From positions 7,378,001 to 7,442,000 of the forward strand of contig JAZGUH010000103.1 in assembly GCA_037893225.1 (NCBI GenBank): DNA of 64,000 nucleotides, in the 5' to 3' direction. Positions within the stretch are counted from its first letter, which is position 1, and each line of letters starts with the position of its first letter. Positions 31,174 through 45,017 of this stretch are shown here, in pieces. The stretch comes from Hippasteria phrygiana. Its lineage: Eukaryota; Echinodermata; Asteroidea; Valvatida; Goniasteridae. The position numbers and the translations under genes are program-made. Below the pieces are notes generated by a model. That model saw only the letters and a list, made by a program, of their open reading frames with translations, did not search any database and was not told the origin of the DNA.

Positions 31174-34100
31174 GTGCAGTTATGCGGGAATGCAGACAAA
31201 TTACTTCGAAAAACCTACTCGCTTATCTCGGCCACTATTCGGCTGAACTTGGGTCTGAGGAGCTGGATATTGGTCTGGATGTTGCTGAGAAGTCACTCTT
31301 TCCAACAGTATCAAGATTGTGCGCAATTTCGTTCAACATCGGGTCGAAAAACGGCGTCATTTGGGGCCCAAGTTGCGTGGTGGGGGTGTCGGCTAGTCCA
31401 TTGTATAGCATGTGCAGTTATGCGGGAATGCAGAAAGATTACTTCGAAAAACCTACTCGCTTATCTCGGCCACTATCCGGCTGAACGTGGGTCTGAAGAG
31501 CTGGATATTTGTCTGGATGTTGCTGAGAAGTCACTCTTTCCAACAGTAGCAAGATTGTGCGCAATTTCGGTCAACATCGGGTCGAAAAACGGCGTCATTT
31601 GGGGCCCATGTTGCGTGGTGGGGGTGTCGGCTAGGCCTATTGTATAGCATGTGCAGTTATGCGGGAATGCAGAAAAATTACTTCGAAAAACCTACTCGCT
31701 TATCTCGGCCACCATTCGGCTGAACTTGGGTCTGAGGAGCTGGATATTGGTCTGGATGTTGCTGAGAAGTCACTCTTTCCAACAGTATCAAGATTGTGCG
31801 CAATTTCGGTCAACATCGGGTCGAAAAACGGCGTCATTTGGGGCCCATGTTGCGTGGTGGGGGTGTCGGATAGTCCTATTGTATAGCATGTGCAGTTATG
31901 CGGGAATGCAGAAAAATTACTTCGAAAAACCTACTCGCTTATCTCGGCCACCATTCGGCTGAACTTGGGTCTGAGGAGCTGGATATTGGTCTGGATGTTG
32001 CTGAGAAGTCACTCTTTCCAACAGTATCAAGATTGTGCGCAATTTCGTTCAACATCGGGTCGAAAAACGGCGTCATTTGGGGCCCAAGTTGCGTGGTGGG
32101 GGTGTCGGCTAGTCCCATTGTATAGCATGTGCAGTTATGCGGGAATGCAGAAAGATTACTTCGAAAAACCTACTCGCTTATCTCGGCCACTATCCGGCTG
32201 AACTTGGGTCTGAAGAGCTGGATATTTGTCTGGATGTTGCTGAGAAGTCACTCTTTCCAACAGTATCAAGATTGTGCGCAATTTCGGTCAACATCGGGTC
32301 GAAAAACGGCGTCATTTGGGGCCCATGTTGCGTGGTGGGGGTGTCGGCTAGTCCTATTGTATAGCATGTGCAGTTATGCGGGAATGCAGAAAAATTACTT
32401 CGAAAAACCTACTCGCTTATCTCGGCCACCATTCGGCTGAACTTGGGTCTGAGGAGCTGGATATTGGTCTGGATGTTGCTGAGAAGTCACTCTTTCCAAC
32501 AGTATCAAGATTGTGCGCAATTTCGTTCAACATCGGGTCGAAAAACGGCGTCATTTGGGGCCCAAGTTGCGTGGTGGGGGTGTCGGCTAGTCCATTGTAT
32601 AGCATGTGCAGTTATGCGGGAATGCAGAAAGATTACTTCGAAAAACCTACTCGCTTATCTCGGCCACTATCCGGCTGAACGTGGGTCTGAAGAGCTGGAT
32701 ATTTGTCTGGATGTTGCTGAGAAGTCACTCTTTCCAACAGTATCAAGATTGTGCGCAATTTCGGTCAACATCGGGTCGAAAAACGGCGTCATTTTGGGCC
32801 CATGTTGCGTGGTGGGGGTGTCGGCTAGTCCTATTGTATAGCATGTGCAGTTATACGGGAATGCAGACAAATTACTTTGAAAAACCTACTCGCTTATCTC
32901 GGCCACCATTCGGCTGAACTTGGGTCTGAGGAGCTGGATATTTGTCTGGATGTTGCTGAGAAGTCACTCTTTCCAACAGTATCAAGATTGTGCGCAATTT
33001 CGTTCAACATCGGGTCGAAAAACGGCGTCTTTTGGGGCCCAAGTTGCGTGGTGGGGGTGTCGGCTAGTCCATTGTATAGCATTTGCAGTTATGCGGGAAT
33101 GCAGAAAGATTACTTCGAAAAACCTACTTGCTTATCTCGGCCACTATCCGGCTGAACTTGGGTCTGAAGAGCTGGATATTTGTCTGGATGTTGCTGAGAA
33201 GTCACTCTTTCCAACAGTATCAAGATTGTGCGCAATTTCGTTCAACATCGGGTCGAAAAACGGCGTCATTTGGGGCCCATGTTGCGTGGTGGGGGTGTCG
33301 GCTAGTCATATTGTATAGCATGTGCAGTTATGCGGGAATGCAGAAAAATTACTTCGAAAAACCTACTCGCTTATCTCGGCCACCATTCGGCTGAACTTGG
33401 GTCTGAAGAGCTGGATATTGGTCTGGATGTTGCTGAGAAGTCACTCTTTCCAACAGTATCAAGATTGTGCGCAATTTCGTTCAACATCGGGTCGAAAAAC
33501 GGCGTCATTTAGGGCCCAAGTTGCGTGGTGGGGGTGTCGGCTAGTCTATTGTATAGCATGTGCAGTTATGCGGGAATGCAGAAAGATTACTTCGAAAAAC
33601 CTACTCGCTTATCTCGGCCACTATCCGGCTGAACGTGGGTCTGAAGAGCTGGATATTTGTCTGGATGTTGCTGAGAAGTCACTCTTTCCAACAGTATCAA
33701 GATTGTGTGCAATTTCGGTCAACATCGGGTCGAAAAACGGCGTCATTTGGGGCCCATGTTGCGTGGTGGGGGTGTCGGCTAGTCCTATTGTATAGCATGT
33801 GCAGTTATGCGGGAATGCAGACAAATTACTTCGAAAAACCTACTCGCTTATCTCGGCCACTATTCGGCTGAACTTGGGTCTGAGGAGCTGGATATTGGTC
33901 TGGATGTTGCTGAGAAGTCACTCTTTCCAACAGTATCAAGATTGTGCGCAATTTCGTTCAACATCGGGTCGAAAAACGGCGTCATTTGGGCCCATGTTGC
34001 GTGGTGGGGGTGTCGGCTAGTCCTATTGTATAGCATGTGCAGTTATGCGGGAATGCAGACAAATTACTTCGAAAAACCTACTCGCTTATCTCGGCCACCA

Positions 34101-37100
34101 TTCGGCTGAACTTGGGTCTGAGGAGCTGGATATTGGTCTGGATGTTGCTGAGAAGTCACTCTTTCCAACAGTATCAAGATTGTGCGCAATTTCGTTCAAC
34201 ATCGGGTCGAAAAACGGCGTCATTTGGGGCCCAAGTTGCGTGGTGGGGGTGTCGGCTAGTCCCATTGTATAGCATGTGCAGTTATGCGGGAATGCAGAAA
34301 GATTACTTCGAAAAACCTACTCGCTTATCTCGGCCACTATCCGGCTGAACGTGGGTCTGAAGAGCTGGATATTTGTCTGGATGTTGCTGAGTAGTCGCTC
34401 TTTCCAACAGTATCAAGATTGTGCGCAATTTCGGTCAACATCGGGTCGAAAAACGGCGTCATTTGGGGCCCATGTTGCGTGGTGGGGGTGTCGGCTAGTC
34501 CTATTGTATAGCATGTGCAGTTATACGGGAATGCAGAAAAATTACTTTGAAAAACCTACTCGCTTATCTCGGCCACCATTCGGCTGAACTTGGGTCTGAG
34601 GAGCTGGATATTTGTCTGGATGTTGCTGAGAAGTCACTCTTTCCAACAGTATCAAGATTGTGCGCAATTTCGGTCAACATCGGGTCGAAAAACGGCGTCA
34701 TTTGGGGCCCATGTTGCGTGGTGGGGGTGTCGGCTAGTCCTATTGTATAGCATGTGCAGTTATGCGGGAATGCAGACAAATTACTTCGAAAAACCTACTC
34801 GCTTATCTCGGCCACTATTCGGCTGAACTTGGGTCTGAGGAGCTGGATATTGGTCTGGATGTTGCTGAGAAGTCACTCTTTCCAACAGTATCAAGATTGT
34901 GCGCAATTTCGTTCAACATCGGGTCGAAAAACGGCGTCATTTGGGGCCCAAGTTGCGTGGTGGGGGTGTCGGCTAGTCCATTGTATAGCATGTGCACTTA
35001 TGCGGGAATGCAGAAAGATTACTTCGAAAAACCTACTCGCTTATCTCGGCCACTATCCGGCTGAACGTGGGTCTGAAGAGCTGGATATTTGTCTGGATGT
35101 TGCTGAGAAGTCACTCTTTCCAACAGTAGCAAGATTGTGCGCAATTTCGGTCAACATCGGGTCGAAAAACGGCGTCATTTGGGGCCCATGTTGCGTGGTG
35201 GGGGTGTCGGCTAGGCCTATTGTATAGCATGTGCAGTTATGCGGGAATGCAGAAAAATTACTTCGAAAAACCTACTCGCTTATCTCGGCCACCATTCGGC
35301 TGAACTTGGGTCTGAGGAGCTGGATATTGGTCTGGATGTTGCTGAGAAGTCACTCTTTCCAACAGTATCAAGATTGTGCGCAATTTCGGTCAACATCGGG
35401 TCGAAAAACGGCGTCATTTGGGGCCCATGTTGCGTGGTGGGGGTGTCGGATAGTCCTATTGTATAGCATGTGCAGTTATGCGGGAATGCAGAAAAATTAC
35501 TTCGAAAAACCTACTCGCTTATCTCGGCCACCATTCGGCTGAACTTGGGTCTGAGGAGCTGGATATTGGTCTGGATGTTGCTGAGAAGTCACTCTTTCCA
35601 ACAGTATCAAGATTGTGCGCAATTTCGTTCAACATCGGGTCGAAAAACGGCGTCATTTGGGGCCCAAGTTGCGTGGTGGGGGTGTCGGCTAGTCCCATTG
35701 TATAGCATGTGCAGTTATGCGGGAATGCAGAAAGATTACTTCGAAAAACCTACTCGCTTATCTCGGCCACTATCCGGCTGAACTTGGGTCTGAAGAGCTG
35801 GATATTTGTCTGGATGTTGCTGAGAAGTCACTCTTTCCAACAGTATCAAGATTGTGCGCAATTTCGGTCAACATCGGGTCGAAAAACGGCGTCATTTGGG
35901 GCCCATGTTGCGTGGTGGGGGTGTCGGCTAGTCCTATTGTATAGCATGTGCAGTTATGCGGGAATGCAGACAAATTACTTCGAAAAACCTACTCGCTTAT
36001 CTCGGCCACCATTCGGCTGAACTTGGGTCTGAGGAGCTGGATATTGGTCTGGATGTTGCTGAGAAGTCACTCTTTCCAACAGTATCAAGATTGTGCGCAA
36101 TTTCGTTCAACATCGGGTCGAAAAACGGCGTCATTTGGGGCCCAAGTTGCGTGGTGGGGGTGTCGGCTAGTCCATTGTATAGCATGTGCAGTTATGCGGG
36201 AATGCAGAAAGATTACTTCGAAAAACCTACTCGCTTATCTCGGCCACTATCCGGCTGAACGTGGGTCTGAAGAGCTGGATATTTGTCTGGATGTTGCTGA
36301 GAAGTCACTCTTTCCAACAGTATCAAGATTGTGCGCAATTTCGGTCAACATCGGGTCGAAAAACGGCGTCATTTTGGGCCCATGTTGCGTGGTGGGGGTG
36401 TCGGCTAGTCCTATTGTATAGCATGTGCAGTTATACGGGAATGCAGACAAATTACTTTGAAAAACCTACTCGCTTATCTCGGCCACCATTCGGCTGAACT
36501 TGGGTCTGAGGAGCTGGATATTTGTCTGGATGTTGCTGAGAAGTCACTCTTTCCAACAGTATCAAGATTGTGCGCAATTTCGTTCAACATCGGGTCGAAA
36601 AACGGCGTCTTTTGGGGCCCAAGTTGCGTGGTGGGGGTGTCGGCTAGTCCATTGTATAGCATTTGCAGTTATGCGGGAATGCAGAAAGATTACTTCGAAA
36701 AACCTACTTGCTTATCTCGGCCACTATCCGGCTGAACTTGGGTCTGAAGAGCTGGATATTTGTCTGGATGTTGCTGAGAAGTCACTCTTTCCAACAGTAT
36801 CAAGATTGTGCGCAATTTCGTTCAACATCGGGTCGAAAAACGGCGTCATTTGGGGCCCATGTTGCGTGGTGGGGGTGTCGGCTAGTCATATTGTATAGCA
36901 TGTGCAGTTATGCGGGAATGCAGAAAAATTACTTCGAAAAACCTACTCGCTTATCTCGGCCACCATTCGGCTGAACTTGGGTCTGAAGAGCTGGATATTG
37001 GTCTGGATGTTGCTGAGAAGTCACTCTTTCCAACAGTATCAAGATTGTGCGCAATTTCGGTCAACATCGGGTCGAAAAACGGCGTCATTTGGGGCCCATG

Positions 37101-38095
37101 TTGCGTGGTGGGGGTGTCGGCTAGTCCTATTGTATAGCATGTGCAGTTATGCGGGAATGCAGACAAATTACTTCGAAAAACCTACTCGCTTATCTCGGCC
37201 ACTATTCGGCTGAACTTGGGTCTGAGGAGCTGGATATTGGTCTGGATGTTGCTGAGAAGTCACTCTTTCCAACAGTATCAAGATTGTGCGCAATTTCGTT
37301 CAACATCGGGTCGAAAAACGGCGTCATTTGGGCCCATGTTGCGTGGTGGGGGTGTCGGCTAGTCCTATTGTATAGCATGTGCAGTTATGCGGGAATGCAG
37401 ACAAATTACTTCGAAAAACCTACTCGCTTATCTCGGCCACCATTCGGCTGAACTTGGGTCTGAGGAGCTGGATATTGGTCTGGATGTTGCTGAGAAGTCA
37501 CTCTTTCCAACAGTATCAAGATTGTGCGCAATTTCGTTCAACATCGGGTCGAAAAACGGCGTCATTTGGGGCCCAAGTTGCGTGGTGGGGGTGTCGGCTA
37601 GTCCCATTGTATAGCATGTGCAGTTATGCGGGAATGCAGAAAGATTACTTCGAAAAACCTACTCGCTTATCTCGGCCACTATCCGGCTGAACGTGGGTCT
37701 GAAGAGCTGGATATTTGTCTGGATGTTGCTGAGAAGTCGCTCTTTCCAACAGTATCAAGATTGTGCGCAATTTCGGTCAACATCGGGTCGAAAAACGGCG
37801 TCATTTGGGGCCCATGTTGCGTGGTGGGGGTGTCGGCTAGTCCTATTGTATAGCATGTGCAGTTATACGGGAATGCAGAAAAATTACTTTGAAAAACCTA
37901 CTCGCTTATCTCGGCCACCATTCGGCTGAACTTGGGTCTGAGGAGCTGGATATTTGTCTGGATGTTGCTGAGAAGTCACTCTTTCCAACAGTATCAAGAT
38001 TGTGCGCAATTTCGGTCAACATCGGGTCGAAAAACGGCGTCATTTGGGGCCCATGTTGCGTGGTGGGGGTGTCGGCTAGTCCTATTGTATAGCAT
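31174..38095. repeat. Fifteen-monomer (3580-bp) tandem duplication, second copy lacking one monomer
   Basis: 31174-34753 recurs as 34754-38095. Private changes shared at a 3580-bp offset include GGCGTCTTTTGG (33030 and 36610), CATTTGCAG (33083 and 36663) and ACCTACTTGC (33129 and 36709). Past about 37050 the offset falls to 3342 bp, because two monomers of the first copy (33322 and 33560) are represented by one hybrid monomer at 36902-37140. Confidence 0.88.
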
Positions 38096-38334
38096 GTGCA
38101 GTTATGCGGGAATGCAGACAAATTACTTCGAAAAACCTACTCGCTTATCTCGGCCACTATTCGGCTGAACTTGGGTCTGAGGAGCTGGATATTGGTCTGG
38201 ATGTTGCTGAGAAGTCACTCTTTCCAACAGTATCAAGATTGTGCGCAATTTCGTTCAACATCGGGTCGAAAAACGGCGTCATTTGGGGCCCAAGTTGCGT
38301 GGTGGGGGTGTCGGCTAGTCCCATTGTATAGCAT

Positions 38335-41198
38335 GTGCAGTTATGCGGGAATGCAGAAAGATTACTTCGAAAAACCTACTCGCTTATCTCGGCCACTATC
38401 CGGCTGAACTTGGGTCTGAAGAGCTGGATATTTGTCTGGATGTTGCTGAGAAGTCACTCTTTCCAACAGTATCAAGATTGTGCGCAATTTCGGTCAACAT
38501 CGGGTCGAAAAACGGCGTCATTTGGGGCCCATGTTGCGTGGTGGGGGTGTCGGCTAGTCCTATTGTATAGCATGTGCAGTTATGCGGGAATGCAGAAAAA
38601 TTACTTCGAAAAACCTACTCGCTTATCTCGGCCACCATTCGGCTGAACTTGGGTCTGAGGAGCTGGATATTGGTCTGGATGTTGCTGAGAAGTCACTCTT
38701 TCCAACAGTATCAAGATTGTGCGCAATTTCGTTCAACATCGGGTCGAAAAACGGCGTCATTTGGGGCCCAAGTTGCGTGGTGGGGGTGTCGGCTAGTCCA
38801 TTGTATAGCATGTGCAGTTATGCGGGAATGCAGAAAGATTACTTCGAAAAACCTACTCGCTTATCTCGGCCACTATCCGGCTGAACGTGGGTCTGAAGAG
38901 CTGGATATTTGTCTGGATGTTGCTGAGAAGTCACTCTTTCCAACAGTATCAAGATTGTGCGCAATTTCGGTCAACATCGGGTCGAAAAACGGCGTCATTT
39001 TGGGCCCATGTTGCGTGGTGGGGGTGTCGGCTAGTCCTATTGTATAGCATGTGCAGTTATACGGGAATGCAGACAAATTACTTTGAAAAACCTACTCGCT
39101 TATCTCGGCCACCATTCGGCTGAACTTGGGTCTGAGGAGCTGGATATTTGTCTGGATGTTGCTGAGAAGTCACTCTTTCCAACAGTATCAAGATTGTGCG
39201 CAATTTCGTTCAACATCGGGTCGAAAAACGGCGTCATTTGGGGCCCAAGTTGCGTGGTGGGGGTGTCGGCTAGTCCATTGTATAGCATTTGCAGTTATGC
39301 GGGAATGCAGAAAGATTACTTCGAAAAACCTACTCGCTTATCTCGGCCACTATCCGGCTGAACTTGGGTCTGAAGAGCTGGATATTTGTCTGGATGTTGC
39401 TGAGAAGTCACTCTTTCCAACAGTATCAAGATTGTGCGCAATTTCGTTCAACATCGGGTCGAAAAACGGCGTCATTTGGGGCCCATGTTGCGTGGTGGGG
39501 GTGTCGGCTAGTCATATTGTATAGCATGTGCAGTTATGCGGGAATGCAGACAAATTACTTCGAAAAACCTACTCGCTTATCTCGGCCACTATTCGGCTGA
39601 ACTTGGGTCTGAGGAGCTGGATATTGGTCTGGATGTTGCTGAGAAGTCACTCTTTCCAACAGTATCAAGATTGTGCGCAATTTCGTTCAACATCGGGTCG
39701 AAAAACGGCGTCATTTGGGGCCCAAGTTGCGTGGTGGGGGTGTCGGCTAGTCCCATTGTATAGCATGTGCAGTTATGCGGGAATGCAGAAAGATTACTTC
39801 GAAAAACCTACTCGCTTATCTCGGCCACTATCCGGCTGAACTTGGGTCTGAAGAGCTGGATATTTGTCTGGATGTTGCTGAGAAGTCACTCTTTCCAACA
39901 GTATCAAGATTGTGCGCAATTTCGGTCAACATCGGGTCGAAAAACGGCGTCATTTGGGGCCCATGTTGCGTGGTGGGGGTGTCGGCTAGTCCTATTGTAT
40001 AGCATGTGCAGTTATGCGGGAATGCAGAAAAATTACTTCGAAAAACCTACTCGCTTATCTCGGCCACCATTCGGCTGAACTTGGGTCTGAGGAGCTGGAT
40101 ATTGGTCTGGATGTTGCTGAGAAGTCACTCTTTCCAACAGTATCAAGATTGTGCGCAATTTCGTTCAACATCGGGTCGAAAAACGGCGTCATTTGGGGCC
40201 CAAGTTGCGTGGTGGGGGTGTCGGCTAGTCCATTGTATAGCATGTGCAGTTATGCGGGAATGCAGAAAGATTACTTCGAAAAACCTACTCGCTTATCTCG
40301 GCCACTATCCGGCTGAACGTGGGTCTGAAGAGCTGGATATTTGTCTGGATGTTGCTGAGAAGTCACTCTTTCCAACAGTATCAAGATTGTGCGCAATTTC
40401 GGTCAACATCGGGTCGAAAAACGGCGTCATTTTGGGCCCATGTTGCGTGGTGGGGGTGTCGGCTAGTCCTATTGTATAGCATGTGCAGTTATACGGGAAT
40501 GCAGACAAATTACTTTGAAAAACCTACTCGCTTATCTCGGCCACCATTCGGCTGAACTTGGGTCTGAGGAGCTGGATATTTGTCTGGATGTTGCTGAGAA
40601 GTCACTCTTTCCAACAGTATCAAGATTGTGCGCAATTTCGTTCAACATCGGGTCGAAAAACGGCGTCATTTGGGGCCCAAGTTGCGTGGTGGGGGTGTCG
40701 GCTAGTCCATTGTATAGCATTTGCAGTTATGCGGGAATGCAGAAAGATTACTTCGAAAAACCTACTCGCTTATCTCGGCCACTATCCGGCTGAACTTGGG
40801 TCTGAAGAGCTGGATATTTGTCTGGATGTTGCTGAGAAGTCACTCTTTCCAACAGTATCAAGATTGTGCGCAATTTCGTTCAACATCGGGTCGAAAAACG
40901 GCGTCATTTGGGGCCCATGTTGCGTGGTGGGGGTGTCGGCTAGTCATATTGTATAGCATGTGCAGTTATGCGGGAATGCAGACAAATTACTTCGAAAAAC
41001 CTACTCGCTTATCTCGGCCACCATTCGGCTGAACTTGGGTCTGAGGAGCTGGATATTGGTCTGGATGTTGCTGAGAAGTCACTCTTTCCAACAGTATCAA
41101 GATTGTGCGCAATTTCGTTCAACATCGGGTCGAAAAACGGCGTCATTTGGGGCCCAAGTTGCGTGGTGGGGGTGTCGGCTAGTCCCATTGTATAGCAT
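38335..41198. repeat. Six-monomer (1432-bp) tandem duplication
   Basis: Monomers near 38335, 38574, 38812, 39083, 39289 and 39528 recur at 39767, 40006, 40244, 40515, 40721 and 40960, all 1432 bp later. The CATTTGCAG variant and the CATTTTGGGCCC variant occur at the same places in both. A further copy of most of the unit lies at 42394-43586. Confidence 0.85.
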
Positions 41199-44100
41199 GT
41201 GCAGTTATGCGGGAATGCAGAAAGATTACTTCGAAAAACCTACTCGCTTATCTCGGCCACTATCCGGCTGAACGTGGGTCTGAAGAGCTGGATATTTGTC
41301 TGGATGTTGCTGAGAAGTCGCTCTTTCCAACAGTATCAAGATTGTGCGCAATTTCGGTCAACATCGGGTCGAAAAACGGCGTCATTTGGGGCCCATGTTG
41401 CGTGGTGGGGGTGTCGGCTAGTCCTATTGTATAGCATGTGCAGTTATACGGGAATGCAGAAAAATTACTTTGAAAAACCTACTCGCTTATCTCGGCCACC
41501 ATTCGGCTGAACTTGGGTCTGAGGAGCTGGATATTTGTCTGGATGTTGCTGAGAAGTCACTCTTTCCAACAGTATCAAGATTGTGCGCAATTTCGGTCAA
41601 CATCGGGTCGAAAAACGGCGTCATTTGGGGCCCATGTTGCGTGGTGGGGGTGTCGGCTAGTCCTATTGTATAGCATGTGCAGTTATGCGGGAATGCAGAC
41701 AAATTACTTCGAAAAACCTACTCGCTTATCTCGGCCACTATTCGGCTGAACTTGGGTCTGAGGAGCTGGATATTGGTCTGGATGTTGCTGAGAAGTCACT
41801 CTTTCCAACAGTATCAAGATTGTGCGCAATTTCGTTCAACATCGGGTCGAAAAACGGCGTCATTTGGGGCCCAAGTTGCGTGGTGGGGGTGTCGGCTAGT
41901 CCCATTGTATAGCATGTGCAGTTATGCGGGAATGCAGAAAGATTACTTCGAAAAACCTACTCGCTTATCTCGGCCACTATCCGGCTGAACTTGGGTCTGA
42001 AGAGCTGGATATTTGTCTGGATGTTGCTGAGAAGTCACTCTTTCCAACAGTATCAAGATTGTGCGCAATTTCGGTCAACATCGGGTCGAAAAACGGCGTC
42101 ATTTGGGGCCCATGTTGCGTGGTGGGGGTGTCGGCTAGTCCTATTGTATAGCATGTGCAGTTATGCGGGAATGCAGAAAAATTACTTCGAAAAACCTACT
42201 CGCTTATCTCGGCCACTATTCGGCTGAACTTGGGTCTGAGGAGCTGGATATTGGTCTGGATGTTGCTGAGAAGTCACTCTTTCCAACAGTATCAAGATTG
42301 TGCGCAATTTCGTTCAACATCGGGTCGAAAAACGGCGTCATTTGGGGCCCAAGTTGCGTGGTGGGGGTGTCGGCTAGTCCCATTGTATAGCATGTGCAGT
42401 TATGCGGGAATGCAGAAAGATTACTTCGAAAAACCTACTCGCTTATCTCGGCCACTATCCGGCTGAACTTGGGTCTGAAGAGCTGGATATTTGTCTGGAT
42501 GTTGCTGAGAAGTCACTCTTTCCAACAGTATCAAGATTGTGCGCAATTTCGGTCAACATCGGGTCGAAAAACGGCGTCATTTGGGGCCCATGTTGCGTGG
42601 TGGGGGTGTCGGCTAGTCCTATTGTATAGCATGTGCAGTTATGCGGGAATGCAGAAAAATTACTTCGAAAAACCTACTCGCTTATCTCGGCCACCATTCG
42701 GCTGAACTTGGGTCTGAGGAGCTGGATATTGGTCTGGATGTTGCTGAGAAGTCACTCTTTCCAACAGTATCAAGATTGTGCGCAATTTCGTTCAACATCG
42801 GGTCGAAAAACGGCGTCATTTGGGGCCCAAGTTGCGTGGTGGGGGTGTCGGCTAGTCCATTGTATAGCATGTGCAGTTATGCGGGAATGCAGAAAGATTA
42901 CTTCGAAAAACCTACTCGCTTATCTCGGCCACTATCCGGCTGAACGTGGGTCTGAAGAGCTGGATATTTGTCTGGATGTTGCTGAGAAGTCACTCTTTCC
43001 AACAGTATCAAGATTGTGCGCAATTTCGGTCAACATCGGGTCGAAAAACGGCGTCATTTTGGGCCCATGTTGCGTGGTGGGGGTGTCGGCTAGTCCTATT
43101 GTATAGCATGTGCAGTTATACGGGAATGCAGACAAATTACTTTGAAAAACCTACTCGCTTATCTCGGCCACCATTCGGCTGAACTTGGGTCTGAGGAGCT
43201 GGATATTTGTCTGGATGTTGCTGAGAAGTCACTCTTTCCAACAGTATCAAGATTGTGCGCAATTTCGTTCAACATCGGGTCGAAAAACGGCGTCATTTGG
43301 GGCCCAAGTTGCGTGGTGGGGGTGTCGGCTAGTCCATTGTATAGCATTTGCAGTTATGCGGGAATGCAGAAAGATTACTTCGAAAAACCTACTCGCTTAT
43401 CTCGGCCACTATCCGGCTGAACTTGGGTCTGAAGAGCTGGATATTTGTCTGGATGTTGCTGAGAAGTCACTCTTTCCAACAGTATCAAGATTGTGCGCAA
43501 TTTCGTTCAACATCGGGTCGAAAAACGGCGTCATTTGGGGCCCATGTTGCGTGGTGGGGGTGTCGGCTAGTCATATTGTATAGCATGTGCAGTTATGCGG
43601 GAATGCAGACAAATTACTTCGAAAAACCTACTCGCTTATCTCGGCCACCATTCGGCTGAACTTGGGTCTGAAGAGCTGGATATTGGTCTGGATGTTGCTG
43701 AGAAGTCACTCTTTCCAACAGTATCAAGATTGTGCGCAATTTCGTTCAACATCGGGTCGAAAAACGGCGTCATTTAGGGCCCAAGTTGCGTGGTGGGGGT
43801 GTCGGCTAGTCTATTGTATAGCATGTGCAGTTATGCGGGAATGCAGAAAGATTACTTCGAAAAACCTACTCGCTTATCTCGGCCACTATCCGGCTGAACG
43901 TGGGTCTGAAGAGCTGGATATTTGTCTGGATGTTGCTGAGAAGTCACTCTTTCCAACAGTATCAAGATTGTGTGCAATTTCGGTCAACATCGGGTCGAAA
44001 AACGGCGTCATTTGGGGCCCATGTTGCGTGGTGGGGGTGTCGGCTAGTCCTATTGTATAGCATGTGCAGTTATGCGGGAATGCAGACAAATTACTTCGAA

Positions 44101-45017
44101 AAACCTACTCGCTTATCTCGGCCACTGTTCGGCTGAACTTGGGTCTGAGGAGCTGGATATTGGTCTGGATGTTGCTGAGAAGTCACTCTTTCCAACAGTA
44201 TCAAGATTGTGCGCAATTTCGTTCAACATCGGGTCGAAAAACGGCGTCATTTGGGGCCCAAGTTGCGTGGTGGGGGTGTCGGCTAGTCCATTGTATAGCA
44301 TGTGCAGTTATGCGGGAATGCAGAAAGATTACTTCGAAAAACCTACTCGCTTATCTCGGCCACTATCCGGCTGAACGTGGGTCTGAAGAGCTGGATATTT
44401 GTCTGGATGTTGCTGAGAAGTCACTCTTTCCAACAGTATCAAGATTGTGCGCAATTTCGATCAACATCGGGTCGAAAAACGGCGTCATTTGGGGCCCAAG
44501 TTGCGTGGTGGGGGTGTCGGCTAGTCCCATTGTATAGCATGTGCAGTTATGCGGGAATGCAGAAAGATTACTTCGAAAAACCTACTCGCTTATCTCGGCC
44601 ACTATCCGGCTGAACGTGGGTCTGAAGAGCTGGATATTTGTCTGGATGTTGCTGAGAAGTCACTCTTTCCAACAGTATCAAGATTGTGCGCAATTTCGGT
44701 CAACATCGGGTCGAAAAACGGCGTCATTTGGGGCCCATGTTGCGTGGTGGGGGTGTCGGCTAGTCCATTGTATAGCATGTGCAGTTATGCGGGAATGCAG
44801 AAAGATTACTTCGAAAAACCTACTCGCTTATCTCGGCCACTATCCGGCTGAACTTGGGTCTGAAGAGCTGGATATTTGTCTGGATGTTGCTGAGAAGTCA
44901 CTCTTTCCAACAGTATCAAGATTGTGCGCAATTTCGTTCAACATCGGGTCGAAAAACGGCGTCATTTGGGGCCCATGTTGCGTGGTGGGGGTGTCGGCTA
45001 GTCATATTGTATAGCAT

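Noticed and set aside
31174..38095. Assembly duplication as the sole cause of long identical blocks
   Set aside because: Copies carry their own later changes and one has a clean one-monomer loss, so true duplication is favoured. Some length error in the assembly cannot be excluded without reads.
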